Origin: Secundilactobacillus silagincola
GTDB taxonomy: Bacteria > Bacillota > Bacilli > Lactobacillales > Lactobacillaceae
Assembly: GCF_002583405.1 (NCBI RefSeq)
Contig: NZ_BCMJ01000011.1
Coordinates: 1-55,709, forward strand
Direction of reading: 5' to 3'
Length of the DNA: 55,709 nucleotides
Shown here: positions 16,478 to 25,219 of the stretch, in pieces
How positions within the stretch are numbered: the first letter of the stretch is position 1
Layout of the letters: the number at the start of each line of letters is the position of its first letter
Made by a program: the position numbers and the translations under genes
Notes under the pieces: generated by a model
Databases searched by the model: none
Told to the model about the DNA's origin: nothing
The model's input: the letters and a program-made list of their open reading frames with translations, nothing else

Positions 16478-16598
16478 AAGGAGTGCCACCTAACATCAAC
16501 GGTAGCACTCCTCTAAAAAACTTATCGATGAAATCCAATTTGGAATCCTCGGTAAGTCCTCAAAAAGCGCCCTAGCTTTATAGCCAGAGCGCTTTTTG
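16478..16598 (-). terminator. Three successive hairpins downstream of the sugar operon
   Basis: From the operon end: AAAAAGCGC...GCGCTTTTT (16562-16598, with an inner CTAGCT/AGCCAG stem and T run); a repeat-family-B palindrome (16521-16556); and AGGAGTGCCACC/GGTAGCACTCCT (16479-16512) followed by TTTTCTTTT on the minus strand. They shield the Met T-box operon from read-through. The rest of 16221-16615 shows nothing else recognisable. Confidence 0.75.
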
Positions 16599-16615
16599 AT
16601 GTATCCCTGTCGTTA

Positions 16616-17530
16616 TCACACAAAATTTCGCATATACGTCACCGAATGTCGAATCGCTGCATCCACCTGCGTGGCATCCGCCTCAAACGCCTTATCTTCG
16701 ATTTCAATACTGGTATTACCCGCGTAGCCAACATCACTCAAGGCTGACACAAACCGGCCCCAGTCAATATCGCCGTAACCAGGCAACTTGGGTACCATGT
16801 ACGACAGCGGTGTCGCCATGGTGCCAACCTCAGCTAATCGTTCGGGTAACAACTTAATGTCCTTAAAGTGTACCAAGAATAACTTATCCCGAAACTCATA
16901 GATGGGTTTCAGATAATCCAACATCTGCCAAACGAAGTGCGACGGGTCATAATTCACGCCAAAGTTATCGTAGTCCAAAATATCAAATACCTGTCGCCAA
17001 ATTGCTGGCGAAGTCATGATGTTTTGACCACCTGGCCACTCATCATCAGTAAACAACATCGGACAGTTTTCAATGCCAATTCGAATGCCACGGTCTCCGG
17101 CGTACTCGATAATTGGTGGCCAAACTTCAGCTACTGATTGGAGATTCTGCGCCACGGTTCGATACTGGTCACGTCCCAGAAAAGTGGTGACTAGTGGCAC
17201 ACCCATCATCTGAGCAGCGTCGATCACTCGGTAAAGGTGAGCAATCGCCGTTTTCGCAACCTCACTATTTGCTGATAGCGGGTTGGGGTAATATCCCAAC
17301 GCTGAAATCTCAACGTGCCGATCAGCTGCATACGCCCGCATTTCTTCTGCCCGCGCCGGTGTTAATCGTTCTGCGTCAACGTGGGAAACCCCCGCATAGC
17401 GACGAGCACCGTCACCTTTGGGCCAAGCTGCCAATTCCACACAGCCTAACCCGCGTACAGCCACGTAATCGATGACTTCTTCATAAGACATATCTGCCAA
17501 GATGGCACTTAACAAACCTAATTTCATCAT
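16616..17530 (-). CDS. Sugar phosphate isomerase/epimerase (IolE/IolI-like TIM barrel)
   Basis: A 304-aa xylose-isomerase-like TIM barrel (AP_endonuc_2 fold). Metal-site residues are visible in GIRIGIENCPML (Glu), VNYDPSHFVWQ (Asp, His), LVHFKDIK (His, Asp) and SIEIED (Glu). Enzymes of this type epimerise or isomerise keto-sugars or inosose. It is the last gene of the ABC transporter operon, 8 nt after the permease gene. Together with the Gfo/Idh oxidoreductase at the front of the operon it fits oxidation of an unusual sugar or cyclitol to a keto form followed by isomerisation. Confidence 0.82.
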   Translation of the reverse strand: MMKLGLLSAILADMSYEEVIDYVAVRGLGCVELAAWPKGDGARRYAGVSHVDAERLTPARAEEMRAYAADRHVEISALGYYPNPLSANSEVAKTAIAHLYRVIDAAQMMGVPLVTTFLGRDQYRTVAQNLQSVAEVWPPIIEYAGDRGIRIGIENCPMLFTDDEWPGGQNIMTSPAIWRQVFDILDYDNFGVNYDPSHFVWQMLDYLKPIYEFRDKLFLVHFKDIKLLPERLAEVGTMATPLSYMVPKLPGYGDIDWGRFVSALSDVGYAGNTSIEIEDKAFEADATQVDAAIRHSVTYMRNFV

Positions 17531-17538
17531 GACCCCAC

Positions 17539-18534
17539 CTAACTTTCTTCCTTAGATACGGACCGCTGGATCAGCAATGCACCAATGATGATAATCCCCT
17601 TGATAGCACCCACCAAAAACGATGGCACTCCCAGTAGGTTCATTAAATTATTAATGATACCAAGGGTCAGAGTACCAAATACCGTTCCTAAAATCGTTCC
17701 GCGGCCGCCCGCCATGGAGGTACCGCCAATCACAACGGCAGCAATGGCATCCATTTCGTAACCACTCCCAGAAGACGCCGAATTCATGCTACCTAACCGC
17801 GATGCCTCAATAATCGACGCCAGCGCTACCAGTACACCTGATAACGCGTACACCGCTAACAAGACCCGGTTCACGTTAATTGTGGACAGAAAGCTAGCAC
17901 GCTCGTTACTACCAATGGCGTAAACGTGACGTCCAAACGCTGTCCGTCGCGCAATCACACTAATGAGAATGCAAAGCGCAAACCAGTAAATCATCGGCAT
18001 TGGAATGATACCGAATAGCTTGGTGTTGGCAATCGCCGTAAAGGCACTAGCCGATCGACCGGTTGCCAATATGCCACCACCATCAAAGTAGTATTCAGAA
18101 ACTGACCGGTAGATCTGCATGGTCCCCAACGTTACGATGAAGGCTGGCACCCCAAACTTTGAAATCAGACCGCCAGTGATGGCACCGAACACTAGTCCAG
18201 CGAAAACAGCAGCGACGATGGCTAAAAAGATGCTCTGAGTAGCATTTAAAATCGTCATGGCAATTAGGCCAGTGGCGGCCATCTGAGAACCAACGGCCAA
18301 GTCGATACCTGCCGTAATGATGACTAAGGTCATACCCAAAGCGATGATCCCGATGATCGAGTTATTCATTAAGATGTTCATGATGTTGCTGACACTTAAG
18401 AAGATCGACCCTTTCAGGAGCACGGCCACGATGAACAGGATCAGGAAGGCGAAAATGGCGCTATAGTCCGCGATCAATCCCTTCAGACTGCGATGCTTGT
18501 GTTCAGATGCTGAAGTTTCCTGCGTATTTGTCAT
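17539..18534 (-). CDS. Ribose/sugar-type ABC transporter permease (RbsC family)
   Basis: A 331-aa BPD_transp_2 permease with 8-10 membrane spans. It has family motifs GMTLVIITAGIDLAVGSQMA and the EAA-equivalent RTAFGRHVYAIGSNERAS, and GGTSMAGGRGT near the C-terminus. It pairs with the RbsA-like ATPase upstream (12-nt gap). CUT2-type transporters import pentoses, galactose or inositol. Confidence 0.9.
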   Translation of the reverse strand: MTNTQETSASEHKHRSLKGLIADYSAIFAFLILFIVAVLLKGSIFLSVSNIMNILMNNSIIGIIALGMTLVIITAGIDLAVGSQMAATGLIAMTILNATQSIFLAIVAAVFAGLVFGAITGGLISKFGVPAFIVTLGTMQIYRSVSEYYFDGGGILATGRSASAFTAIANTKLFGIIPMPMIYWFALCILISVIARRTAFGRHVYAIGSNERASFLSTINVNRVLLAVYALSGVLVALASIIEASRLGSMNSASSGSGYEMDAIAAVVIGGTSMAGGRGTILGTVFGTLTLGIINNLMNLLGVPSFLVGAIKGIIIIGALLIQRSVSKEES

Positions 18535-18546
18535 AAACTCACCTTC

Positions 18547-20025
18547 CTAATCTAATTGTCCGCCAGTTGCTACCAGCATAATGTCGCGTTCGTTAATGGC
18601 GTCGTGGGGAAGTTCCGCCCGAATCTCGCCATGAGTCATGACGTAAACGCGGTCACAAAGTTGTTGAATCTCACCGATCTCACTGGTGAGGATCACGAAA
18701 CTGATTCCCGTTTTAGCAAGATCCATAATTTGATGGTAAATCTCGGCTTTGGCGCCCACGTCAACCCCCTGGGTGGGATTGTCTAAAATCACCACTTTGG
18801 GGTTCGTACAGAGGGCCTTTGCCAACAGAACCTTTTGCTGATTGCCACCAGATAACGAACCAATCACATCCTTAACGTCCGCCACTTTAATGTTGATCTG
18901 CTTCACGTAACGCTGCACGGTAGCCGTGAGCTGGCCACGCTGGATCAGCCCACCGCGAGATAGCCGCCCCAGTATCGGTAACGCCATGTTTTCTTCAATA
19001 TTAAGATCCGGCACGATGCCGTTTTCTTTGCGGTTCTTCGGCAAATAAGCGATACCGTACCGTTTGATATCCGCGGTGGTTCTGATGCGAACTGGTCGCT
19101 CATTGACCAATACCTGTCCCGCATCAAAAGCGGTTGCACCCACAACAGCACTGAAAAGCTCACTTCGACCATCACCCAGTAAACCGGTCACACCAATAAT
19201 CTCACCGGCATGAACCACAAGATCAACGTTTTGAAATTCACGCGTCTTCGTTAGCCCTTTCAACGTCAAAACTGGCTTTCCCAGCGGTCGGGGCTGATAA
19301 ATCTCACTATTAGCCAGTTCCTTGCCTACCATTTGATTACTTAACTGGACCTCTGTGAGTTCTGGCGTCACTGGACCCGAGCTCACAACGACCCCATCTC
19401 TCATAATCGTATAGGTGTCACAAATTTCCAGGACTTCATTGAGCTTATGCGAGATGAAAATCAGGCTGACCCCCTGATCCCGCAACGTGCGCATCATTTT
19501 AAACACATCATTGATCTCGACATCCGTTAACGAGGTGGTGGGCTCGTCCATAATGATCACCTTGGCGTCACGCATCAGTGCCCGTACGATTTCGGTAATC
19601 TGCTTATATGATGGATTCAGGTCACCTACCATAGTGGTCACGTCTAGCTTGATGCCAATCTGATCTACAAACGCTTGAGCCGTCTCAATCATTTCCCGTC
19701 GACGCAATAACCCATAATGCTTGAGTTCGTGGCCTAAATACAAGTTCTCATACACACTCAAATCATTGACCAACGAGAGTTCCTGATGGATAAAGGCAAT
19801 TTGCTGCTGGCTGGCCGGTGTCGCGGGTGCGCCATTAATCTCAATGTCACCATGATCCTTGGTATACACGCCGGTGAGAATGTTCATCAGAGTCGTTTTA
19901 CCCGTTCCGTTCTCACCTAGCAGGGCATGAATCGACCCAGTCGCCAAGGTAAAATCGACTTTCTTTAACACGACATTGGCCCCGAAGGCTTTTTCAATTT
20001 GACGCATCTTAACGACATCAGTCAT
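18547..20025 (-). CDS. Double ATPase of a CUT2 sugar ABC transporter (RbsA/MglA family)
   Basis: A 492-aa tandem ABC ATPase. The first module has Walker A GENGTGKTT, the LNPSYKQI signature region and Walker B VIIMDEPTTSLTD. The second has GLLGDGRSE (a degenerate Walker A, as usual for RbsA), SGGNQQKV and VVILDNPTQGVDVGAK. The ATG at 20023-20025 is chosen because AAAGGTCGGTG sits at a proper distance; a GTG 9 nt upstream is possible. Second transporter gene of the operon. Confidence 0.9.
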   Translation of the reverse strand: MTDVVKMRQIEKAFGANVVLKKVDFTLATGSIHALLGENGTGKTTLMNILTGVYTKDHGDIEINGAPATPASQQQIAFIHQELSLVNDLSVYENLYLGHELKHYGLLRRREMIETAQAFVDQIGIKLDVTTMVGDLNPSYKQITEIVRALMRDAKVIIMDEPTTSLTDVEINDVFKMMRTLRDQGVSLIFISHKLNEVLEICDTYTIMRDGVVVSSGPVTPELTEVQLSNQMVGKELANSEIYQPRPLGKPVLTLKGLTKTREFQNVDLVVHAGEIIGVTGLLGDGRSELFSAVVGATAFDAGQVLVNERPVRIRTTADIKRYGIAYLPKNRKENGIVPDLNIEENMALPILGRLSRGGLIQRGQLTATVQRYVKQINIKVADVKDVIGSLSGGNQQKVLLAKALCTNPKVVILDNPTQGVDVGAKAEIYHQIMDLAKTGISFVILTSEIGEIQQLCDRVYVMTHGEIRAELPHDAINERDIMLVATGGQLD

Positions 20026-20040
20026 CCGTATCACCGACCT

Positions 20041-21024
20041 TTAGTATGGCGATTTAGCATCCAAGAATTTAGAAACGTTATCCTTCGTAACGATGGTTGG
20101 GGCAATGATGGTATCCTTCTTGATGTCTTTGCCGTTCATCGCCTGGTTTGCCAGCTTGATGGCATCGCCAATCATAGCTGGTGAGTAAGTTGCCGTAAAC
20201 TTAGTAATGTCGCCGCCCGCTTTGATTTGTTTGAAGTAGGCTTGGTCCCCACCGGCACCAGAGATGATCTTAATGTCAGTCCGCTTAGCATCATTCACGG
20301 CTTGTAAGATTCCGATTGACGATTCATCATCGATTGAGAAGATGCCGTCAACTTGCTTGTTGGATTGCAGCATATCGGTTGCTGCTTTCAAGCCTTTTTC
20401 CTGCGTAAAGTCGTCAGCTGTCATATTAACCAACTTAATGTCTGGGTAGCTGGCTTTCATAACTTTCTTAAAGCCAGCAGTCCGTTCAGCACTCACAGAA
20501 CCAGAACTAGGCACGTTTAATACTGCAACGGTACCCTTTCCATTCAGCTCATCACCAATTTTTTTAGCTGATAATTGCCCAATTTGGGGGTTGGAACCCG
20601 CAACGTAGCCGGTGTACTTGGCATCCACTTTCCGGTCAAAGACGACTAGTGGAATCTTGGCATTAACAATCTTCTTCGCCGCAACGGACACTTCGTCAGT
20701 TTGTGGCTGGAGGACGATAGCACCCACTTTTTGCGAGATCATATCGTCGATTTGTGAAGCCTGCTCATTAACGGAAGATGAAGTAACAATTTTATATTTT
20801 TTCAGTCCTAATTTCTTAACTTCTTGTTGCGCGTAGTAGTTCACGCCGGCTTCCCAACCGTGGTCGGAACTAGGAATCACCACGGCGAGGGTCTTGCTGC
20901 TAGTGGTGGTTGATGAGTCACTGGATTTTTTCTCCGATGACGAACTGCTACACCCGGCCAGACCGATCATCGTGGCTGCAAGTGCGGTAATACCAAGAAT
21001 CTTAACGAGTAATCCTTTTTTCAT
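20041..21024 (-). CDS. Periplasmic-binding-protein-like sugar lipoprotein (RbsB family)
   Basis: A 327-aa lipoprotein: signal peptide with MIGLAGC (lipobox Cys25), Ser/Lys-rich linker, then a Peripla_BP_4 domain with LAVVIPSSDHGWEAGVNYYAQQ, VVFDRKVDAKYTGYVAGSNP and ISGAGGD. Binds the sugar for the RbsA/RbsC-like pair. It follows the Gfo/Idh gene after 6 nt. Ligand not readable from sequence; the Asp-Arg (FDRK) motif is the sugar-contact motif of the ribose/inositol binders. Confidence 0.88.
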   Translation of the reverse strand: MKKGLLVKILGITALAATMIGLAGCSSSSSEKKSSDSSTTTSSKTLAVVIPSSDHGWEAGVNYYAQQEVKKLGLKKYKIVTSSSVNEQASQIDDMISQKVGAIVLQPQTDEVSVAAKKIVNAKIPLVVFDRKVDAKYTGYVAGSNPQIGQLSAKKIGDELNGKGTVAVLNVPSSGSVSAERTAGFKKVMKASYPDIKLVNMTADDFTQEKGLKAATDMLQSNKQVDGIFSIDDESSIGILQAVNDAKRTDIKIISGAGGDQAYFKQIKAGGDITKFTATYSPAMIGDAIKLANQAMNGKDIKKDTIIAPTIVTKDNVSKFLDAKSPY

Positions 21025-21030
21025 TTCTGT

Positions 21031-22122
21031 TCACCCCTGAAGTTGAATTGGTTTTTGTTGGGCATCGCTGACGACACAAGCGTCAACCAGCCGCATTAAG
21101 TAATCTGCTTCTGCAAAATCAACGTACCCGGCACTAGGCCTGCCGTTCACGTCATCATAAAAGGCCTGAATACCAGCAGTAAAGGCATCCTTCCACCCCA
21201 CCGCGTGGCCGTTTGGGAGTTCCGCATCTGCTGCGGCCTGACCATGTAAATACTGACTGGCAGCGTATAGTCCTTCATTACCCTGATCTCGATGACCGAT
21301 CCATAACCGATCTGGTCGTTCCTGATACCATTCCAGCGCCTGTTTTTGACCTTCAACCAGCACGTGAAGGTCATTTTTCTTGCCAGCACTCACCTGCGAC
21401 ACCCGAATCAAGCCGGAAAGTCCGTCTTCAAAGGTCACGAAGATGATAGCGGCATCTTCATTTGACACCGGCACTTCCTGACCATTCCGAAACCGAGTGG
21501 CATATTCCTGGAGTCGCTTAACCTCTACACTGACGATGTGCTGGCCCAGAATGTACTGCAACGTATCAAAACAGTGAGAACCAATGTCGGCAATTGCACG
21601 GGTTGGGCCGCCAATCTCGGCGTCCACCCGCCAGTCGTAGTCAGTTTGTTTCAATAACCAGTCTTGCAGGTATTCAGTATTGACGAACCAAGGCCGCCCA
21701 ATCGAACCATCAGCAACCCGTTCGCGCATCTCTTCCACCATCAGATTATGCCGGTAATTGAAGTTAACGCCTCCTTTGAGTCCGCTTTCTGCCAGTTGTT
21801 GCACTAAAATCGCTGACTGTTCAGCGTTGCTGGTAAACGGCTTTTCACAGTAGACGTTCACACCAGCCGAAATTAGTTGCTGATTGATAGCAAAGTGGAA
21901 ACTACTTGGTGTACAGTTGTGAACAACTTGCAAGTTCGGCTCCTGTGCTAACATGTCCTCAACTGTTGTGTAGTACCGGGGAATCTCCATTGCTTGACTG
22001 AGTTGTTTGGCAACTGCTTCATTAGGCTCACACACCGCAACCAAGTGCGCCCCCGGAACTCGCCGAATCGCCTCGATGTGTTGCTTACCAATGAAGCCAG
22101 TCCCAATGACCGCAACATCCAT
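21031..22122 (-). CDS. Gfo/Idh/MocA family oxidoreductase
   Basis: A 363-aa NAD(P)-dependent oxidoreductase. Rossmann motif VIGTGFIGKQH at the N-terminus, EKPF in the EKP motif (about 94-97), and a His in the DIGSHCFDTL helix (about 182-189) where the family has its catalytic His. Enzymes of this family oxidise sugars or inositols. It is the first gene of the operon, with GGAAGGAGGA just before the ATG and a LacI-type operator 25 nt upstream of the start. Confidence 0.88.
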   Translation of the reverse strand: MDVAVIGTGFIGKQHIEAIRRVPGAHLVAVCEPNEAVAKQLSQAMEIPRYYTTVEDMLAQEPNLQVVHNCTPSSFHFAINQQLISAGVNVYCEKPFTSNAEQSAILVQQLAESGLKGGVNFNYRHNLMVEEMRERVADGSIGRPWFVNTEYLQDWLLKQTDYDWRVDAEIGGPTRAIADIGSHCFDTLQYILGQHIVSVEVKRLQEYATRFRNGQEVPVSNEDAAIIFVTFEDGLSGLIRVSQVSAGKKNDLHVLVEGQKQALEWYQERPDRLWIGHRDQGNEGLYAASQYLHGQAAADAELPNGHAVGWKDAFTAGIQAFYDDVNGRPSAGYVDFAEADYLMRLVDACVVSDAQQKPIQLQG

Positions 22123-22146
22123 GCCGTTCCTCCTTCCAAAACAATG

Positions 22147-22160
22147 TGTAATCGCTTACA
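22147..22160. promoter_or_regulatory. LacI-family operator or cre site
   Basis: TGTAATCGCTTACA is a near-perfect palindrome around a central CG and fits both the cre consensus and the operators of LacI-family regulators. It lies between the oxidoreductase operon and the divergent lacI-type gene, nearer the operon, so it would block or overlap that promoter. Confidence 0.7.
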
Positions 22161-22304
22161 AGCAAAGAATACGATTATTACACGTGATAGTCAACGTAAT
22201 TTTTGCAAAATATACTGTAATATTTACAGTATGACGTTATATATCACTCATTTTTAAGAAAATGCGTGCTATAATGAGTGACAAATGAGAAAGAAGGGAT
22301 CGCC

Positions 22305-23303
22305 ATGAGTCGTAAACGAAAACCAGCCTCATTATCAGACATCGCTACAGCCTCCGGTTATTCAATTGCCACGGTCTCGCGGGCAATCAACCATCGTGGT
22401 AACGTCAGCCCAGTGGCACAACGAACAATCGATGCGTTGGTAGCGGAATTGGGCTATCACACTACTAACGCCTGTCCGCCTCCTAAGAGTACGACCATTG
22501 CGATTCTAATTCCCAATTTATCCAACCCCTTCAATTCATCGGTGTTAGAGGGAATTCGAAACGCTGCCACCACCCATGATCTCAACGTGGCTTTACTAAT
22601 GGTCAAGGAAACTGACACTGATATTGATTACTATTTGAATATGCTGAAGGACGCGAACTACTGCGGCGTCATCGCTCTAGCCGCTCTCCCTGATAATCAA
22701 ACCGCCTACCAACTCAACCATGAGATTCCACTAGTGATGTGCTCTGAATATCTGGAAGGTACCGAGATGTCCTACGTTGGCATTGATGACAACATTGCGG
22801 CACAAAAGGCCACCGACTACCTCACAAGAATTGGGCGCCGTCACATTGCGTTGATCAACGCCACCACGAATCACAAATACGCTCGCCAACGAGAAGCCGG
22901 CTACAAACAAGCGTTACGTCGAGCGCAATTACCCACTGATACGGACTTGATCCTGCACATCAACAGCATCCGCTACAACTTGGCACTCTCTAAAGTCACC
23001 GACCTGCTCCGCACTCGAACCGAAGTTGACGCTATTTTTGCTGCCTCGGACATTTTCGCCATAGCAGCCTTAGAAGCTGCCCGACACCTAGGCCGTCAGG
23101 TGCCCGATGACCTTTCAGTTATGGGCTTTGATAACACCTTCTTAGCAACGGTAGTCTCCCCCAAACTCACCACCATTAAGCAACCCGCCTACGAAATTGG
23201 TCATGAAGCTTGTGAGATTCTGCAGGAAAAGATTGCCCGTAAGAACGCACCGGAACGGCACGAGGTGTTGGAGGCGTCGCTGCTGGTTAGAGAGAGTACG
23301 TAG
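22305..23303 (+). CDS. LacI-family transcriptional regulator
   Basis: A 332-aa regulator. HTH residues 7-30 read SLSDIATASGYSIATVSRAIN, followed by the VSPVAQRTIDALVAELGY hinge and a sugar-binding core (IAILIPNLSNPFNSSVLEGI, VMGFDNTFLATVVSPKLTTIKQP). ATG at 22305 has AAGAAGGGATC upstream; an in-frame start at 22278 lacks a site. Divergent from the sugar operon and presumably its repressor, released by the imported sugar (inference). Confidence 0.9.
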   Translation: MSRKRKPASLSDIATASGYSIATVSRAINHRGNVSPVAQRTIDALVAELGYHTTNACPPPKSTTIAILIPNLSNPFNSSVLEGIRNAATTHDLNVALLMVKETDTDIDYYLNMLKDANYCGVIALAALPDNQTAYQLNHEIPLVMCSEYLEGTEMSYVGIDDNIAAQKATDYLTRIGRRHIALINATTNHKYARQREAGYKQALRRAQLPTDTDLILHINSIRYNLALSKVTDLLRTRTEVDAIFAASDIFAIAALEAARHLGRQVPDDLSVMGFDNTFLATVVSPKLTTIKQPAYEIGHEACEILQEKIARKNAPERHEVLEASLLVREST

Positions 23304-23359
23304 GGCGTTTGGGTGGTAAAATGAACTAAAGTTTTTTGCTAATAAAGGAGTTCGACAGC

Positions 23360-23557
23360 ATGATTAATTTAATTTTCAAAAATGACCAATACCTGAATCG
23401 TGACGGCCAATTCACCGAAGATATTGAACAGGCCCGCATTATTAAGAGCCGTAAGATTGCTAATCAAGTGGCCGCTGAATACGATGCTGAAGTCACCAGC
23501 TATTACTGGAAACCAGATCGGGAGAATCCGTGGTTAGAGGATATGGAAGATGAATAA
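23360..23557 (+). CDS. Small hypothetical acidic protein (65 aa)
   Basis: MINLIFKNDQYLNRDG... ending in WLEDMEDE. The ATG at 23360 has AAAGGAG 11 nt upstream, better than the upstream in-frame codon at 23336. Hydrophilic, no membrane segment or known motif. The frame and ribosome binding site, plus a strong terminator 20 nt after the stop, support it as a real gene. Function unknown. Confidence 0.65.
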   Translation: MINLIFKNDQYLNRDGQFTEDIEQARIIKSRKIANQVAAEYDAEVTSYYWKPDRENPWLEDMEDE

Positions 23558-23576
23558 GATGTCATGAAACTAGTTA

Positions 23577-23618
23577 GCTCACCTCAATTGAGTCAGTTCA
23601 TTGAGGTGAGCTTTTTTA
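23577..23618 (+). terminator. Rho-independent terminator
   Basis: AGCTCACCTCAAT/ATTGAGGTGAGCT stem, 11-nt loop, then TTTTTT. It closes the small gene at 23360-23557 and probably the lacI transcript. Between here and 23831 nothing else is seen. Confidence 0.9.
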
Positions 23619-23831
23619 CATGTTGATTAACTATGAGATGTCACAGACACGGCATGAATTTGTGATATTGGCAATTTGGACACACAAAAACAGGGCTGTG
23701 CCATAAGTCTACATTGGCAAGTATTTCAATTAATTTTGAGCCATAAAAAGTTATCACTGTACTTTGGCTCTATACGTAAAAATAGCCTAATTACGTGCCA
23801 AAACTTCGCACACAATTTTGATATCTTAATT

Positions 23832-24449
23832 CTATTCCCCTGACTCCCATTTATACGTTTTTACCAGTAAGACAGGAACGGAATACACTTTATCGTAAAT
23901 TTTTTTATCATCCGGTTTGTACTGAACTGAAGAATAGCTGAATTTTTTTTGGCCGTCTATGATACCTGAGGCACTTAAATAGTCATTTGGATTCACGTTT
24001 AAGTCAGCATGTAACTTAACACTACTAGGCGCATCGACCTTTAGTAAAACGACATTTTGAGGCTGTTTGCCGATGCCACCCTGCAACCAAATGTACGTCC
24101 ATTTATTGGTGTTATCCATTGAGTCAGCCTGCATCACAGTACCTTGCCAACTCCAGGCTGTCCCATTATATTTTCTGGGATTTTTAACAATAGATTTAGG
24201 ATAAATCTCTTTTCCAGGCTTTGTCTTCCCTGCCCATTCAATCTCATCCTCATCCGCCTGTTTAAAAAGTTTCATTGGTGTATTAGCACTGGAAGATACT
24301 CTTAGTTTTTCCTGAGACTTTTCGATTACTGATGAACTGGTCGAATTTGGTCCTGGCTTAGCTGCACTTGAACCTGACCCTGTACACCCGCTTAAAACCA
24401 ATAACAAAGCAGTAGCAACTAACATTAAAACCCCACTATATTTTTTCAT
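23832..24449 (-). CDS. Secreted lipoprotein with a probable OB-fold
   Basis: A 205-aa protein with a signal peptide ending in VLSGC (Cys22) and a Ser/Gly/Ala linker. The mature part has YPKSIVKNPRKYNGTAWSWQGTVMQ... and YLSASGIIDGQ, the strand pattern of tRNA_anti-like OB-fold lipoproteins of Gram-positives; this fold call is an inference from pattern. Alone on its strand, it follows the TetR gene by 70 nt. Function unknown. Confidence 0.7.
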   Translation of the reverse strand: MKKYSGVLMLVATALLLVLSGCTGSGSSAAKPGPNSTSSSVIEKSQEKLRVSSSANTPMKLFKQADEDEIEWAGKTKPGKEIYPKSIVKNPRKYNGTAWSWQGTVMQADSMDNTNKWTYIWLQGGIGKQPQNVVLLKVDAPSSVKLHADLNVNPNDYLSASGIIDGQKKFSYSSVQYKPDDKKIYDKVYSVPVLLVKTYKWESGE

Positions 24450-24519
24450 ACCCTATACTCTCCCCTTCTTAACCCTTAATAAGCCTAGGCTGTACTTACT
24501 ACGCAATATTTGCGTACTT

Positions 24520-25101
24520 TTATCCCATTGCTACGTATTGCTCGCTCGTTTCCCCTTTTTCAGCTGACTTTTTCAACTTCATTCCAGCGAATTCTGCAGT
24601 AACCATTTTATCGAGCTGGGCGGTTAGTACTTCCATCGACACTGGTTGACTATCATGCAACCAGTCCAAGTACACACGCATAATCCCGCCAGCCACAAAA
24701 CGGATGTGCATGTTGAACACTCCCGGTGACATTTCAACTGGACGTTTCAGGGCTGCATCGAAGACATACGCGATAATATCAATGAAGTGTTCAATGAAAA
24801 AATTATGTTTTTGGTTAGTCGCCAAGTCATCAAAAAAGTCATAATAATTTCTGATGTTCTGGTTAATTGCTTCAATAAATCTCCTAGTCGAAAACGGCCG
24901 TCCCGTTAGCATCTCGCAGTAAGTTTTGACTGTATTACATTCGAATTCCGTCAGCACTGAAGCAATGGACGAGTAGTGCCGGTAAAACGTCCTTCGGTTA
25001 ATCCCAGCTTTTTCAGCCAACGCGGTCACCGTGATATCTGTATAAGATGTCTGTCGCATTAAACTTAAAAAAGCCTTTTGAACCTTTTCTTCGGTGGTCA
25101 T
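24520..25101 (-). CDS. TetR/AcrR-family regulator
   Basis: A 193-aa regulator starting MTTEEKVQKAFLSLM, with the HTH ITVTALAEKAGINRRTFYRHYSS (about 22-44) of the TetR/DhaS type. The ATG at 25099-25101 has GAGAGGAAGCG upstream. A longer frame to 25278 would overlap the divergent reductase gene and has no such site. Divergent from the old-yellow-enzyme gene, with 118 nt between starts holding a cre-like box; likely controls that gene and perhaps the dehydrogenase after it (inference). Confidence 0.87.
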   Translation of the reverse strand: MTTEEKVQKAFLSLMRQTSYTDITVTALAEKAGINRRTFYRHYSSIASVLTEFECNTVKTYCEMLTGRPFSTRRFIEAINQNIRNYYDFFDDLATNQKHNFFIEHFIDIIAYVFDAALKRPVEMSPGVFNMHIRFVAGGIMRVYLDWLHDSQPVSMEVLTAQLDKMVTAEFAGMKLKKSAEKGETSEQYVAMG

Positions 25102-25159
25102 CTTATCGCTTCCTCTCACCTTAATTATGCCACAAGATTGTTGAATTTGTGGCATTTTA

Positions 25160-25173
25160 TTATAACGCTTACA
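25160..25173. promoter_or_regulatory. cre-like box between tetR-type and flavin reductase genes
   Basis: Minus-strand TGTAAGCGTTATAA differs from TGWAANCGNTNWCA at one position. It lies 47 nt before the reductase start, so CcpA control of the pair is possible. Confidence 0.4.
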
Positions 25174-25219
25174 TTTTTCTGATATTGTGAATTTATACCT
25201 ATAAAAAGGAGCAATAGTT

